Shown here: positions 11,169 through 24,089 of the stretch, piece after piece
How positions within the stretch are numbered: the first letter of the stretch is position 1
Layout: every line of letters begins with the position of its first letter
Origin: Kingdonia uniflora
Taxonomy: Eukaryota > Streptophyta > Magnoliopsida > Ranunculales > Circaeasteraceae
Direction: 5' to 3'
Assembly (NCBI GenBank): GCA_014058105.1
Contig: JACGCM010002657.1
Span: forward strand, 558,001 to 622,000
Length of the DNA: 64,000 nt
The notes under the pieces: generated by a model
Seen by the model: only the letters and a program-made list of their open reading frames with translations
The model's database searches: none
What the model was told of the DNA's origin: nothing
Made by a program: the position numbers and the translations under genes

Positions 11169-11705
11169 CTAAAAAAGAATCTCAATACCACTTCCAGTAT
11201 CGATCATCATTGTGTGCATGACAAATTTTTTCATCTTGAGCATTATGACTAATGCATCATGATGTAGAAACTTGATATGGCTAGCATCGTAATCTTCGAA
11301 GGAGATTCCGAGTTGTCTATTGCTCAACTCGGGAAGAAGCTTGGCTTTTTTATCCTGAGGTATAAGATCACAGCATTCCAATAGCCTCCTGCGCTTTGAC
11401 GTGTTGGAGTTGACAATTTGACTGATTTCGATCATGTTTTTGTGGTGCATATGGTAAAGATACGTTTCCTCGGCTCGATCATTGACCTGAATAACTTTGA
11501 GCTGCTTCTTATAGCTTCCATCATTGTATGACTTCAAATCAACAATATATTCGAGCATCCGTCCCTCTTCAAAACTGTACTCGAACATCCGCTGTAGAGC
11601 ATAGTAATTGTTTGTAGTATGATGATTTACCTTATGATCCTGGCAATATGGTCGACTATTGAATGGTTCCAGTGGTTGAGAGACGCGATAGAGTGGATCC
11701 TTCAA
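11169..11705 (-). pseudogene. T1 gag zinc knuckle and aspartic protease
   Basis: An open stretch of 178 codons. Near its start lies YCQDHKVNHHTTNNY, a relic of the C-x2-H-x4-H-x4-C knuckle of Tat gag proteins with the last Cys replaced. A charged linker follows (EYIVDLKSYNDGSYKKQLKV). It ends in MHTMMIDTGSGIEILF, with the catalytic DTG intact at 11193-11201. A stop follows at once, so the protease is not joined to RT. This is the best preserved piece of T1. Confidence 0.8.
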
Positions 11706-11829
11706 ACAGTAGTAGAAAAATTGCAGAGATTCGGGTGTTCAGTTTTGGGAGGATGGGTTTGCTTGATGGACCGCCTTTCTGCGGGTAACCGGTATTGCCC
11801 ATAGTGCATTTCTGATCTCCCTATTCCTC

Positions 11830-13090
11830 CTTGGATTCGCTAGTTTGATCTGTAGATAGCCTCTTGGTGGAGATGACGGATTTAGTAGATTTTTGTCGCT
11901 CTGACATTATCCTCTCCAGGTGGACTTAGCTGTTAACTTTGGTGATCATCTCCTCTAAGGTCGCAGGTTTGTTAAAGAAGAGGAATTCTTTGGCCTTGCA
12001 GTCGAGCTGGAAAGCATTGGTGAAAGTGGTAACAACTATTTTCATATTGAGGTTATCCATTTTTCTTGTGAGCTTTAAGAACTACTTTGAGAAAGCTTTG
12101 AGCTTCTCTCCATGTAACTGTTTAAGACCGATAAGAGAATACAAGTTCTCCTCTTTGTCTTTGATGTGAGCATCTGTTTTGATGAACTGTTTCAGTACCT
12201 GGCCGAATGTGTAGATGAAGTCTTTAGGGAGAGAATGGAACCATCGGAGTGGTTCCTCCTGTAGACTTGTGATGAATAGATGACAGAGGATGTGCTTGAG
12301 ATTGGATTACAACTCCAATGAATCGCTGTACTGTTGAATGTGTTCCTTCGGGTCAGTACCTTTGTATTTGCAAATTTTGGGAGTATGGAAACATTTCGGT
12401 ATCTCCATATCAAATAGTTCCTTCGTAATCAGACTTCCTTATAACTTTGTGACATCGCTGATAGTACCCAGAACTTGTGCTTTAATCAACTCCTTAATTC
12501 GTTGGTCCATATGCTCTTTTGTGATGTAATGACGTGTTGGTTGAATCACTGAACGAGCTGGCTCTGGATGATGAGTTCCCACACCTTCACTCAGACGATC
12601 TCGTGCAGAACCTGATGTAGGGGTTGCTGGTCTTCCACCTGTCAGATGGAAGTTCGGCGACCTTGACTGACTTTGGATTGAACTCCCCCCCCAAATGGAT
12701 GGAGGGTTATAGTTCGTGTTGTAGATTCCTGGAAATAGCTTTGCTGGTGACTCCCTGAGGCCCCAACTTTTCCCTTACATAAATACGAGAGGTTTCCGGA
12801 AGCTGATTGCGACCTCTGGCTGAAGGAGCTTGTTGAGTTTTTTACAGAGCCTCGAGGGTAGTCTGCATTATTGTCATCTGATCTTCATGTCGTTTGAGCG
12901 CTGTCAAATGAACTTGCCGTTATGTATCTATCTCTTTTTCCCGGAGCTCCTGATCTTTTGTTAACTGAAGTTCAAGTTCAGCACGTTTCTCTGTTTTGGC
13001 GTTAAGATTCGCCCATAACTCTGTGAGCTACCCTGGCTCTATGGAAACTTTAAGTTGAGTTCCTGCTGTTGGTCGCCTTGAAGTAACCAT
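11830..13090 (-). pseudogene. T1 gag
   Basis: Starts at ATG 13090 (MVTSRRPTAGTQ) with a Glu/Lys-rich coiled-coil N-terminus (EKRAELELQLTKDQELREKE). The retrotransposon gag core follows: DMEIPKCFHTPKI, YKGTDPKEHI, SLQEEPLRWFHSLP, EENLYSLIGLKQ and IVVTTFTNAFQLDCKAKEF. The same blocks occur in T4 and T5. Several stops interrupt it. It would form the virus-like particle. Confidence 0.75.
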
Positions 13091-13144
13091 GATTAAAAGT
13101 CGTAGTGAAAGACTGCCTTAGGATATCGTGGAAATGTAATCTTT

Positions 13145-13162
13145 CCCACAGACGGCGCCAAA
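13145..13162 (-). other. T1 primer-binding-site region
   Basis: Directly after the LTR the - strand reads TTTGGCGCCGTCTGTGGG, a motif found at the primer site of many plant gypsy elements. I did not assign the tRNA. Confidence 0.7.
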
Positions 13163-13738
13163 TCTAATGACCAAATTCGGTAAGCTCGAAATGACTTGGA
13201 ATTCGCTATCATACCAATGATCCTGTAAAGATATTCTAATAGAGAATAAGAAATAAAGCATGTGATTTTAGCGTGGAAAACCTCTGAATAGGTAAGAAAC
13301 CATGACCTCGTATGGAGGATTTTTGTGAAAGTATCTTTATTGCTTTAGGCGGATATTTTTATTACAAGTAATCTTTAAAATATAGAAATGCTTTTAATCT
13401 TATAACTAAGAAGTTGCGTAATTTTTTTGTTCCCGATCTCTCCTGCAGCTTCTCCTTTATATAGGTTTTTTTTGCAGCTCTTCATCATGCAGGAGCACAT
13501 TTTCTGAATACTACGGTTGGTGGCGATTGACTGAATAACTAACAAATTTGTGGAGAGACGAGTATTTTTGACTGGATAAAGTTTTTCGATTTAAGTTCGG
13601 CCCACATTTTTGATCAGTTCGTGGGGTAGGTTAGAATGTTGACTGGGGAAATGTGTTATAAATACATAAGTCTGAGATAGAGGTAATTTGAACTGGGTGA
13701 GCTTGACTTTGGGTTAGATCGAGGGATAGGCCCCTACA
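13163..13738 (-). repeat. T1 5' LTR
   Basis: On the - strand it starts TGTAGGGGCCTATCCCTCGA at 13738 and ends GGTCATTAGA at 13163 (the CA end has become GA). Length is 576 bp. It carries a TATATAAAG box (13455-13463), like the LTRs of T3 and T4. The 3' LTR is outside the window. Confidence 0.85.
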
Positions 13739-14941
13739 GCTGGTATGTGGCTCCTACATTTTTTAAACCAAAAGGCATGACTGTATAATAGTAAAGGCCC
13801 CTTTCTGTTATAAATGTGGTCTTTTCTTGATCCTCTTTGGCCAGAGGGACTTGGCTACATTCTGAAGCTTCATCCATCATAGAAAAAACTTCATGTCCTG
13901 CTAAAGAGTCGAGGAGGTGGGGAATCAACGGGAGTGGAAAGATATCTTTGGGTATGATCTTATTTGGTTCAGTAAAGTTAATACACACTCTAGTTTTCCT
14001 ATACTTTTTCGGGACTGTCATGATGTTCGAGACCTACTTTGGATAATTCGCTTCTCGAATGAATCCAACACAAAGTAAGTTGTAGATTTTATCATTAACT
14101 GCCTTTCAGAGCCTGAGGGCTAGGTTACGATACTTTTATACTACTGCCTTGCTATCTGACACGTAGTTTAGCTTATGGAAAGCAATAGAAGGATCGATTC
14201 CCAGTATTTCTTGAAAAGACCAAGCAAAGATGCTGACATTATTCTTTGAAAGCTGAAGCAGAATTTCACGTTCGTATGATAAGAGCTTTGTTCCAATAAA
14301 AGTGTTTCTTCCCGAATCATCGAACTCTATAGATTCAATTGCTTAGGTATCATGTTGCACAAATGTTGGAGTTGGCTTTTGCTATAATTGATATGCTTTC
14401 AATAGCTCAGAGGCATGATTGTTTGAGGTGGTGCTTTTGCATATTCCTGCCACGGCTGACTTCTTTTAATTTCATAGATGCCATAATCTATTGGAAAATT
14501 TAGTGCTAGATGGTATGTCGATGTTACCACTTTGATGGAATGGAGCCAATTTCTTTCAAAGATTCCTAAGTATTTCGATTCAGCATCGATAACAATGAAT
14601 TTGGCTAATGTGGTCTCTTATCCTGCTTAAACAGACAAAGTGATCTCTCCCAAGGCCAATTTTATGGAACCATTGAATCCTGTGATAGTTGTCGTGGAGG
14701 CTTTGACCGAATTTTTGAGGCCTAGAATGTTAATTGTTCATTTATAGAGTACATTAGATATACTTCCAATGTCGACGATAAGTGTATATAAATAATTATG
14801 TCCAACTTTAAGGATTAGATTGTCATGACTGTATTTTTGTGGCTGGTGTCGCAATCTTCGAAGGAAATGTAATATGGCCGTTTGGCCTTGCTGAAGCTTG
14901 GTAGAAGTTTTGCAGATTTTTCTGAAGATGTCATCTTGCAA
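13739..14941 (-). pseudogene. T2 protease and N-terminal reverse transcriptase
   Basis: LYTLIVDIGSISNVLY at about 14740-14790 is the protease core with the catalytic DTG changed to DIG. From 14021 downward the RT reads PKKYRKTRVCINFTEPNKIIPKD, PLPLIPHLLDSLAGHEVFSMMDE and EDQEKTTFITERGLYYY, then MPFGLKNVGATYQ. It ends exactly at the T1 LTR. The YxDD motif would lie on the far side of T1. The expected SGY after MMD(E)A is altered (SECSQ). Inactive. Confidence 0.8.
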
Positions 14942-14999
14942 CAGGATGTGATTCGGTCATCCTCCTTTCACTTCTTGCCTTTCTCAATTATAATCATGT

Positions 15000-16622
15000 A
15001 AAGATGTCGAGCTTACACTTGGCCTTGCTCTTGTTCAACTATTTTTCTTTCTGTTTCTTCTTCGAGAAACTTTGGGACATCGATCACATGGAGCCTCCCT
15101 CCCAGCACAATACGGTGAAAAATTCATATTTGGGAATAATAGATGTCAGTCTCATGCCTGTGGACATTATGATACTAGCACAGAGGCTTATTTGGGACGT
15201 TTGGAATCACCTATGCTTCTCAAAAGAGTTCATCCCCTTTAAAATTGGTAAGATTACTGACAGGGTGGTCATCATAGGAGGTAAGACTCGAACGGGTCGA
15301 TCTTTTTTTCCATCTCTTTATTTGACGTTGTCGTTAAAACACCCGTGCTTCTTAGCAAGAACATTTGTTGCTAGTTTTGAGTATGGGGGTGAGAGAACGC
15401 CATTGGAATGTATAACTGAAGAAATTTTCATTTTTCATTTTTTGGATCGCTCGAGTTCAATGTGGTTATTCACTACATCAATCATTTATGTGACGGGTTT
15501 TGGTTTATGGAGTGTAAGTTCTTCTCAAACTTTAGAATCGATGTGGAGAGTAGAGGTAAAGGCTACTACGATAATCCTGGGATTTGAATTTCCAATTTTC
15601 TTGTAGGAAATGCTTATAAAAGTTTGTCAGAGTTTCTTTCGCCTCTTGTTCGAAAAAGAAGATAAAGTCCACTGTTATCCCGCGCTCCTTGGTATGAGCA
15701 TAGTTTGACTCGAAAAGTCATTGTAGTTGGGCAAAGTTGGTCATCGAACCTTTAAGAATGGTGTGGAACCACCTAAGAGGTTCTTCTTTAAGGCTCATGT
15801 TAAATAGATGTCACAGCATGCGATCGAGTTTAGAGTATATACCAATGGCTGCTTTGAAGTGACAGACGTGGGTAAGATGGTTAGTGAGGCCTACATACTG
15901 GTGAAACTTCAGCATGTAAAAGTTCTCTGGAATTGGCATGACTTTGAGAAGAGGGGAAATTGGGCTAGTCTTGATCCTATTTATAGCGGATCTTCAACTT
16001 GGACTGTCTTGATGAATGGCTTGAATCCTATTGTTAAAGTCTTCTAAGGTAATGAACTATTGGAGAGCGTGTGGCTAAGCTATTTCTAGCGAATCAAAAT
16101 CTCCTTGTTCGTTTGGGTAAAATCACTCTCTAACTTTTCATCTCGGAGGAGGGGGGGGGGGAAGTTTTGATTACGTGTTCATCGATTTCTTTGAGTTGTC
16201 AATACGGACTACTTAAGACCAAAATGTCGAGATGCCCTATCTGGATTCCCAGATCGAGACCTATATGTTCATATTCTTTCTTCCCTCAGTAGGCTTTCCC
16301 TTTGGATGGCTCATGGCCGATGATCACTACGGGCCTGTGGAGGTGATCCTTATTGACCGGTGAGTCAATCTTATTGCCTTCGTAAACTTTCCATTTTTTA
16401 ATGAGTTCGGCTCTGTTGTTCTAGGGTCTTCCTCCTCTTGTCCCTCTCAACTTGGAGGGCTTGAGCATGAATCTTTTGCTCCTTCAGTCGTTGGTTCCTG
16501 TCAGACTCCATCTGCTTCTGAAGCCCAAAAATAGTATTGTAGAAATTGATGATTTCTAGTTGGACGGTGACTGGAATGTCCTAATTGCTTTTTGGATTAC
16601 TGAAGGAACATCTGAGGTTCAT
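15000..16622 (-). pseudogene. T2 gag
   Basis: Starts near ATG 16622 (MNLRCSFSNPKSN) with a charged coiled coil (FGLQKQMESDRNQRLKEQK). The gag core at 15990-15600 reads KVMPIPENFYMLKFHQYVGLT, SLKEEPLRWFHTIL and ESNYAHTKERGITVDF. Stops interrupt it throughout. The long open frame on the opposite strand at 15004-15606 is a shadow. Confidence 0.65.
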
Positions 16623-16679
16623 GTTAGTCATGAAAACGATTGGATAGAACGAGTATTTGGTAAAGAAAAAGTGGATCTT

Positions 16680-17248
16680 CCCAAAGACGACACCAATTGT
16701 AATGGCGTATCTTCCTTGATGTAAACTTCGCCAATAATTTAGTAAGGAGGTTACAATTCTAAGCTAGAACACACTATATTTTACATGGAAACTCAATAAA
16801 CCTAAGAAAAACCACGACCTCAAGGAGGGTTTGATGGTGAAATCTAATATGTGCTAGTTATTATAATTACTGATAGATTAAGCTGATGCAAAATATAGCA
16901 GCGAAGAAACAAAGTTCTTGGATCCCTCTTATCATATGCTCTACCTATATTAATAATGGATACATGCTGTTAAAAATAATTGGTCTCCTATATTAATGGG
17001 TAGTGGGCAAAATTTACGAATTACAATGGCTCTATTTGACCAAGTGTAACTTCTATTGTAGAGGGTCGAGATCAATAGTTGTGGATTAACATCTTCTCGA
17101 CTGATAGGGTGTCTTTGACTTGGTTCTGCTAGCTTTTCCTTGTTAATTTGGGGAGCATCCTACCATAATATCTTCTCGAATGATTAGATACCTTCAACTT
17201 GACTCTATTGTAGTTGTCCTTATCGAATCTAGGGAATATGATACTACA
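16680..17248 (-). repeat. T2 5' LTR and primer-binding region
   Basis: On the - strand the LTR starts TGTAGTATCATATTCCC at 17248 and ends GCCATTACA at 16698 (551 bp). The primer region ATTGGTGTCGTCTTTGGG follows at 16697-16680. The start is less certain than in T1 because the partner LTR is not visible, but TG...CA ends and the position before gag agree. Confidence 0.65.
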
Positions 17249-18423
17249 CCTCCCTCAGACCTCTGAGGAGGACTATCAAGGTTTCCAGGTTTAACTTTCA
17301 TAGACCTACTCCTTTACCTCTAGGGCCTTACGGAAGGTCACTACAAATAGGGGTTAGACTCAATTAAGAGTATCAACCTACCTAGACCCTCCCTTAGACC
17401 ATTGAAAGTGATATTTGAAGGTGACCCAACAATTAGACTCAGCTAATGGTTACCCAGGTAAGCAAGCTTCATCCCAAGTCATAGCTAAGGAGTTTAGCTC
17501 ACCATACCTAGGTTTGTGCCCAAACAAGTCTAAACAAAAACACATAACTTTTAAATAAAGAGCTCTCTCTTGAATTTTATTCCTCTGTGAGGTGATGATT
17601 ACAATTGAGGGGAGGTTTCTATTGTAGCTGAAGAAACTAATACCCATTCATTATATAAATAATGTGGCACTAAATAAGGCTGAGTTCTTTTCTCTTTTCT
17701 TTTGCTTCTGACGTAAAAAGGGTATACTTGTGATAATGATAAAACATGGGGACCAAGCAACCCATACAACCCACGAATGCTGGTACCCCAAGACCTATTG
17801 ATCTACAATCACAGGTTTATGGGCACCTCTGGTCTTTTAGATGTAGGAATTGGATAAAATATGGCCCTGTCGTCCTGAAATGTGTAGAATGAATTTTGGT
17901 TAATTCTTCGAGGCTGGGCAACTCTCTGAACTACTGGAGATTGTCTTTGATACTTGGTGTTGCTTCAAGCTAGATCAACTATGCTTCATCAGTTTTTTGG
18001 CTCCTCAAATTGCCTCTAGAATATGGAATGCAAATAGAAGGTTGCACGGTGATGATTCCTTCAATCTCCGTCACCCATCCTACTCCGTAATGAGTTATCT
18101 ATAATCGTTAAGCGAATCAAATGCCGTAAACATGTAGTTAATCAAAGGTTAATGTAGGCGCAAAGTATAGTATCATACATGCAAGGAGGAAGAAGAGAGA
18201 TAGTAAGCAGAGAAATGGTAAACTTTTATTGGATTTCGGTCCCCTTTGGGGGTACTTATAGAGTGCAATGGGCAGTTACTTAAGATGATGGGGCATATCC
18301 CTTGGACATGAATTGTCTTTGTGGCCTCCCAAACCAAGCCCATCTGGGACTGGACCCCGACTAATAGCAAAATCCAATAAGAAAAACACAACATTTTGCT
18401 TAATTTACCTAATTAAGTTATAT
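17249..18423. other. Unassigned sequence between T2 and the copia element
   Basis: No convincing coding region. The composition, a TATATAAAT-like stretch near 17655 and lack of genes would fit an old LTR or solo LTR, but I find no terminal TG...CA pair that I trust. Confidence 0.3.
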
Positions 18424-18680
18424 GTTAGATATCAAGCTCTTTACACTAACATACACATATAATCAAATAGATATGGGAGAAAAGGGAGATTGATATACTG
18501 ATTCAAAACCATGAGATTACTATAGGTATTTCATGGTTACAATACTGAACCCTTATTGGAATATAAATACTCCCCATAAACTCACCCTATAAAACCCTAC
18601 CTTATATGGGCTTGTTAGGAGCCCAATAGAGCATCCCAGTTAGGTTCCCACCTTAGGCTGGATCAAACTCCTAACACTCT
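18424..18680 (-). repeat. Copia 3' LTR
   Basis: On the - strand it starts TGTTAGGAGTTTGATCC at 18680 and ends GATATCTAACA at 18424, a short inverted TGTTAG...CTAACA pair (257 bp). It is preceded by a purine tract (CCAAGGGAGAG), as expected of a polypurine tract. Confidence 0.7.
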
Positions 18681-18956
18681 CCCTTGGGGTGTTCTATACC
18701 AGAATGACTTGCCTCATTAAAACCTCTGCCTTGCAAAACCCCCTTGGGGAAAAAGTTGCACAAGGAAAGAATATAATCCTGTGACATGTATGGGTTGTGG
18801 ACGCGTATACATTGCCTCATCTAAACCTCCAGTTAGTAAAACCACCTAGGATAAAAACTGCAATATCACTATCAGGAAAAAAAGTACAACACGCATGTGT
18901 CCACTTCAAAACGGGATTGCACCCCCTGACGTCAATGTCCCTGAGATTTGTCTCCT

Positions 18957-20388
18957 TAAGATAACAAATCATGTAAGCTTTGTATTCTAATTCTTTGCAC
19001 CAATCTCTTGAACATAGGATGTGCAAGACCCTTCGTGAATAGGTCAACTAAGTTATTTTCCGAATGGACTTGAACGACGCCAATCTCATTCGTCATTTGC
19101 AACTCGTGTATACGGAAGAATTTGGGTAAAATGTGTTGTGTTATGCGCCTTTAATAAATTCACCTTTGACTTGAATGATGCAAGTTATGTTGTCTTCATA
19201 CTACAGACTCATCGATTTATCTTGGATAGAACTTAGACTGTAACTTCTGTTGATGTGATTAATTATGAATCGTAACCAAAATTCTTATCTGCCAGATTCA
19301 GGAAGTTCAAAAATCTCTGTGTGGTTCGAGGATGTAGTAACCATTCACTACTTCAATGATCTCCCTAAAATCACTGTGTTTTCATACAAGAACACATAAC
19401 CCAACTGTGATCGGCCTTTCTGTGGATCTGACAAATATTTTGCATTTGCGTATCCTAAAATTTTTTATTTGCCATTTTTTGGTTATAACATACCCCAATC
19501 TTTCGTATTGATCAGATACCTCAGGATGTGCTTGATCCTATTCCAGTGTCTTTGGGAATAAACATATAGCTAGCCAAGCAGTGCACTGCGAATGAGCTTG
19601 TTCTAAACGACTGGCAGACTGATCAAGTAGCAGAACATTATAGCATTCATGACTGGAGAGTAGGTTTCATCATAATCGATGCCAAGTCTTTAAGAAAAGC
19701 CCTGAGCAACAAGTCTTGCCTTGTCCCTAACTATCTTTCCTAGTTCATTACATTTTCGTACGAATACCCATTAATAACTGACAGGCTTGATGGCATCTTA
19801 CCTAGGGACTATTGATCCAAGCACTTTGCATTTAGCTAGCGAGTTGAGCTTCGCATTAATCGTAGCCTCCAACTCTGGCCAATTTGTATAACATCTGCAT
19901 TCATCTGTAATTAGTGGTTCTGGATCATTATCCTCAATGGCGAGCACAACAGTGAAGGTGAATACTTTATTGACTACTACAGAATGATCCCACATGGTGC
20001 CATTAGAAACCTAGTTAATTAAGATTTCTCAATAATCATGTGCATGTGCTACGACTCGCTTGTTTCCTAATAATTCACGTAGATAAGTAGCTACTATAGC
20101 CCTATTAATAGGAAGTTTTGTCCCCAATGAATCGACTACACCATTAGTCTTTTCTTTTCTTGTATGTTGTTTCTTAGCCCCTGGCTTAACATCCTTCTTT
20201 GTAGCGGGGCATCCTCCACTGACGCACGGCTTGGATTCATTTGTAGGTCGCACACCAATTCCCTGAACGTCGAGTTGTGTAGGTGTATTACTTATACTTG
20301 TAGGTATATGCAACATCGCTGAATATATTCGACAATTCATTAGTGATCTATTATATGTATAAAATTTGTTGCACTTCCTTGTCACCAT
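18957..20388 (-). pseudogene. Copia reverse transcriptase and RNase H
   Basis: At 19995-19798 the frame reads DNDPEPLITDECR, NWPELEATINAKLNSLAKCKV, the start of the copia RT domain. The basic linker from integrase lies at 20388-20029. RNase H ends with HSENNLVDLFTKGLAHPMF and QSLHDLLS near 18957-19070, the conserved copia C-terminus (DLFTK.L). Between them recognisable stretches are broken by many stops. Inactive. Confidence 0.75.
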
Positions 20389-20699
20389 GATATATTAGGG
20401 GATCTAAGTGAGGTAAGGATGGTATATTCCAACTAATCGTGGAAATTTCCTCAGCATATCATATCATTTCCCAATGTTGGGAAAATTGTCTCATCAAAGT
20501 GATAATCTGCGAATCTTGCAGTAAATACATCACCAGTAATAGGTTTCAAATATCAAATTATAGATGGTGAATCATAACCCACATAGACTCTGAGCTGACA
20601 TTGGGGTCCCATCTTAGTATGTAATAGTGATATGATCGACACCTGCAGGGAACATCCAAATGTTTATAGATGGGTGACACCGGGCTCTAACCCAATTAC

Positions 20700-21520
20700 T
20701 TGTTATAATGGGGAATATTGATTATTTGTTGTCAGACAAAATCTAATCAGGGCGACAGCATACAGAATTTCATGCCCCCACGCAGTGGCCAAAATATGAG
20801 ATCGTAATATTAGTGGCCTAGCAATTTATTGTAATCGCTTGATTAGATTCTCCGCTATCCCATTCTGGGTATGGACATGAGGTACGAGATGTTCGACATC
20901 TATCCCATTAAATATTCAATAATCAATCAAAGCCTTTGAGATAAACTCGTCAGCACCGTCAAATTTCACGAATTTGGTCGGGTGATATAGGAAATAAGCC
21001 CACAATCAGATAATCTGGGCAAGCAACCATGGAAACACCATATTTGTAGATGACAATAGGCAAACGTCTGACCCTCTCGCAGATGCGTCAATTAAGACCA
21101 TATAGTATTTAAGTGGACCATTATCTTGATGGATATGTCCATATATATCATAATGGATACGCTGGAGAAAAGCCGAAGACTCCAACTCCACTTTGGTCTT
21201 ACTAGGTTGGACTATAAGATATCTTTGAGCATAGGTGTTACACGGGCAATCTTACAAAACTTGGATCATCTCTCTCGTGAGTGAATGCATAGAGGTACTA
21301 TTTATAATTGTCCTCATCATCCGTAGTCCAGGATGTCCGAAATGATCAAGCCAAATCCTAAACATTTTCTCTTGTAACGGAGAAAAATTATTAATTGTAT
21401 ATATTTTGACATGCATGAAAGTAGTAGAATAATGCCCTGAGGCATACATTTGACATCGTTCCAATATATGTTCCCAATCATTAGGCGAATAGATGATGCA
21501 TAGAATCTATTTCTCATCAT
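20700..21520 (-). pseudogene. Copia integrase
   Basis: LDHFGHPGLRMMRTIINS (about 21300-21350) is the GAG-pre-integrase HxxxH region. FLQRIHYDIYGHIH, GPLKYYMVLIDASARGSDVCLLSS (21190-21040) is the start of the integrase core with its first catalytic Asp. Later parts (about 20930-20700) are heavily mutated. Frame breaks separate all pieces. Confidence 0.75.
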
Positions 21521-21664
21521 CTCCTATTGTTTTTACTTGATAACCGTTATCATGTATGTCTCTAAAATTCAGTAAATTTTTGGGAGATTTACTAGCAAAT
21601 AACGCGGACTTGATATTCAACATAGTACCGTTAGGGAGTAATAGAGTGTTGCTCCTTAAGACCT

Positions 21665-23051
21665 CTATGATACTGGCAGACCTAGTAATAATTTAAATAT
21701 TCTCGACATACGTGGCCAAGTTCGAGACCGTTTATCTAGAAGGATCGAGTGCGTGGTGCCACTATCAACAAGGCATGTATTGTGACTCGTCCTATTATCA
21801 TTCAGTGCACTATGAGTAGAGAGATCCATGGGCAACCTGTATATATTACGGATTAAGAACAATTTATGTAACAAATTAACTACAATACTAGGCAATAATT
21901 TGATTAATCGCAAGTAGAATAAAAGTAAAATCTCATAGATGAATACTGAATGTGTGTCATGAGTACTTATTAAACATAATTGATCTATTCCCAACATAAT
22001 CAAAAAGGAATAATAAAAAGTAAATCAAATATTAACAACTAATGAAAAGAAACTAATAGTACTCTCTATTGTGACATTACACATCTACCGAGATATCGTA
22101 ACTGATTACTTCATACGTTGATCCATGTCAGCATTAATATCGCTGAAGATGTCAGCCACTGTAAACTCCATATTTATGGAAGTTATGTTAGTGGTAATGT
22201 GGTTAGCCTAGACACTGCTAAATCCGGGTACCCTCGGTGCCTTATACTCCTGTACCCAATATCTAGCTGCGTCGCATCTCAAGCAAAGAGATTCTTGATC
22301 AAGCTTCTTGATCTTCTTTAATTTTAGTGGTTTACCAACCTTTTTAAACTCATTGCTCTTCTGAGGGCCCAGGAATCCCCGATTCCCACCTTCAATCGCA
22401 TATCCTCATCCAGAACCCTGTTCCTAGTTGACTTGATCATCAGGTAAGATTTTCGTGTAAAGAATTATGTACTTCTAGGGGGATTTGTTTTTATTTAAAA
22501 CAAGTTTACCCTCTTGTTCATCAGTGAGCAAGAGTTGGATCAAATTTACAAAATTCCAGAATTCCATTTTTTCATACTGGTCCTGAGAAAAGCTTGTAAA
22601 TATGGAAATCTAGAGAAAGTCTTGTGTAGCATCTCTCTCTCTCGAAGACATAATCATTACTGAGCCTCATCGTTGACACCATTTTCTTGATTGTTAAGTT
22701 ATAGTCTGCCACAGTCTTGAAGTCATAGAACCTCAAGTTGATCTAGCGGTTACGGTTGTTAGGCTTCCTTAGGATCTACTGGATACCAAAACGTAGCACT
22801 AAGTAGTTCCATAACTCATATGGATCCCCGTAATATAGGTGTTGAAGCTTTAGCTCCGGCTAAAGGTGGGTACGCATAACCAACATGGCCAATGCCTTCA
22901 GTGGTTCAGAGATGGTGTTATCTACAATAATTGACTATGAGATGTTCATTATTTTCAGGTGGAGTTTGATGTCAGTTCAATATCAAGAAATGTAGTTGGA
23001 ACCGTCTAGCCGCAATGGTTTGTAATCAATGTAACGTGGTCTCGCAGACAT
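21665..23051 (-). pseudogene. Copia gag and aspartic protease
   Basis: Gag starts near ATG 23051 (MSARPRYIDYKPLRLDGSNY), followed by recognisable copia gag text (WNYLVLRFG, LRFYDFKTVADYN, SFSQDQYEKM). The zinc knuckle near 22270 reads CLRCDAARYWVQEY, with the His and last Cys lost. The protease motif CLVDSGTTHSIL lies at about 21750-21785 with DSG intact. Stops interrupt gag. Confidence 0.7.
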
Positions 23052-24089
23052 CTGCTATTCAAAAATATAGATCGTAATTAGTAGTAATTCTTGAAGATAA
23101 TTTTAAATGGTATATAGACAAATTATAGTACTTAGAATAGTAAAAAATAAATGATTCCTAATTATGTTATAGTTGAATCGTGTTCATATTCTAATACTGA
23201 TAAAATTCATTTTTAAGGATTAAATCTCAACTTTACACTATAAAATTATGATTTTAATCTTAGATGTGCGTTTTAATAGAATTTTAGCCAAGATCGCTAT
23301 TCAAAACCACTCGATATGTACGTTCCTTATCCTGACAACTAAGATCTTCTAATCCCTAAAGTTTTATAAGGTTAATATATTCTAGCCAAATGACTCTATT
23401 TCCTACAAATATGATGGATATTAGATGTTTAGCTAATAAGTGGTCCTACCCTGAAGTCTACTGAGTACACAAGATATGTAGTTAAGTCCAGTCTTTGAAC
23501 TAGCATTTTTGGGTACTATAGGTTGCTATTAGTACATATATACTTCTAAATATTATCAAGTAACATCTAATTATACCTAGTTAAATATAATTGATTCCCC
23601 AGATTCCAAGTTTTTAGAAATAAGACAAAGTAAATTCCCAATTGATATCAAATAATTATCCTCGACATTTAATGTATTATAGATATAACTCCCAGTCGTA
23701 TTCTAAATTAGTTTTGGTTTCGTATTATCTCTAATTTCTGGTTCGGATAATTAGTATTATAGGGGCATACCATTAATCACCTATAACCTATCGTAAGATA
23801 CTTAAGTAGGTATTCATTTTTATTCTTATATCACATATAAGTTAGTCAATTTTCCTATACAAGGCACCCGTTCCCAACAAAATTAAAAAAATGGGCCCCC
23901 TGGGGATAGGTCCAGTCAATAGGAATTAAAAAATATTGAGTGAAGTTGACCAAAAATTAGGCTCTAAAAGCTAATTTTAATTTTTAGACCGGTCTGACTT
24001 GGTCTGGGTCAACGCCTGGACTGAGTTGGACCAGTTTGACATGATATGACATGTTTCCAGCTACAGTGCTAACACATATCATTGCTACA

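Larger units (their letters stand above)
9656..13738 (-). mobile_element. T1: Ty3/gypsy Tat-lineage retrotransposon, 5' part
   Basis: On the - strand the order is LTR (13738-13163), primer-binding leader, gag, protease, reverse transcriptase and start of RNase H, where the CACTA element interrupts it at 9656. It starts right at the broken edge of another reverse transcriptase (T2), so it inserted into T2. The candidate 5-bp target site is 13739-13743. Its coding sequence is close to T4 and T5, the same family. Confidence 0.85.
13739..17248 (-). mobile_element. T2: second Ty3/gypsy retrotransposon, 5' part
   Basis: On the - strand: LTR (17248-16698), leader with the GGTGTCGTCTTTGGGAAG motif, gag, protease and reverse transcriptase, which stops at ...GATYQ where T1 begins. 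It belongs to the same broad lineage as T1 but differs clearly in LTR, gag and RT sequence. Its remainder must lie beyond T1, outside the window. Confidence 0.8.
18424..23051 (-). mobile_element. Ty1/copia retrotransposon, decayed
   Basis: On the - strand the order is gag, protease, integrase, reverse transcriptase and RNase H, the copia order, followed by a 3' LTR. Sequence resembles the plant copia elements often annotated as TNT1-94-like. I cannot find the 5' LTR or a primer-binding site above 23051, so the 5' end is lost or too diverged. Confidence 0.8.

Noticed and set aside
15004..15606. 200-codon open frame on the + strand
   Set aside because: It lies opposite T2 gag coding sequence and has no domain; a shadow frame.
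16147..16163. Poly(G) run as a structural signal
   Set aside because: A short homopolymer within decayed gag; no wider G-quadruplex pattern seen.
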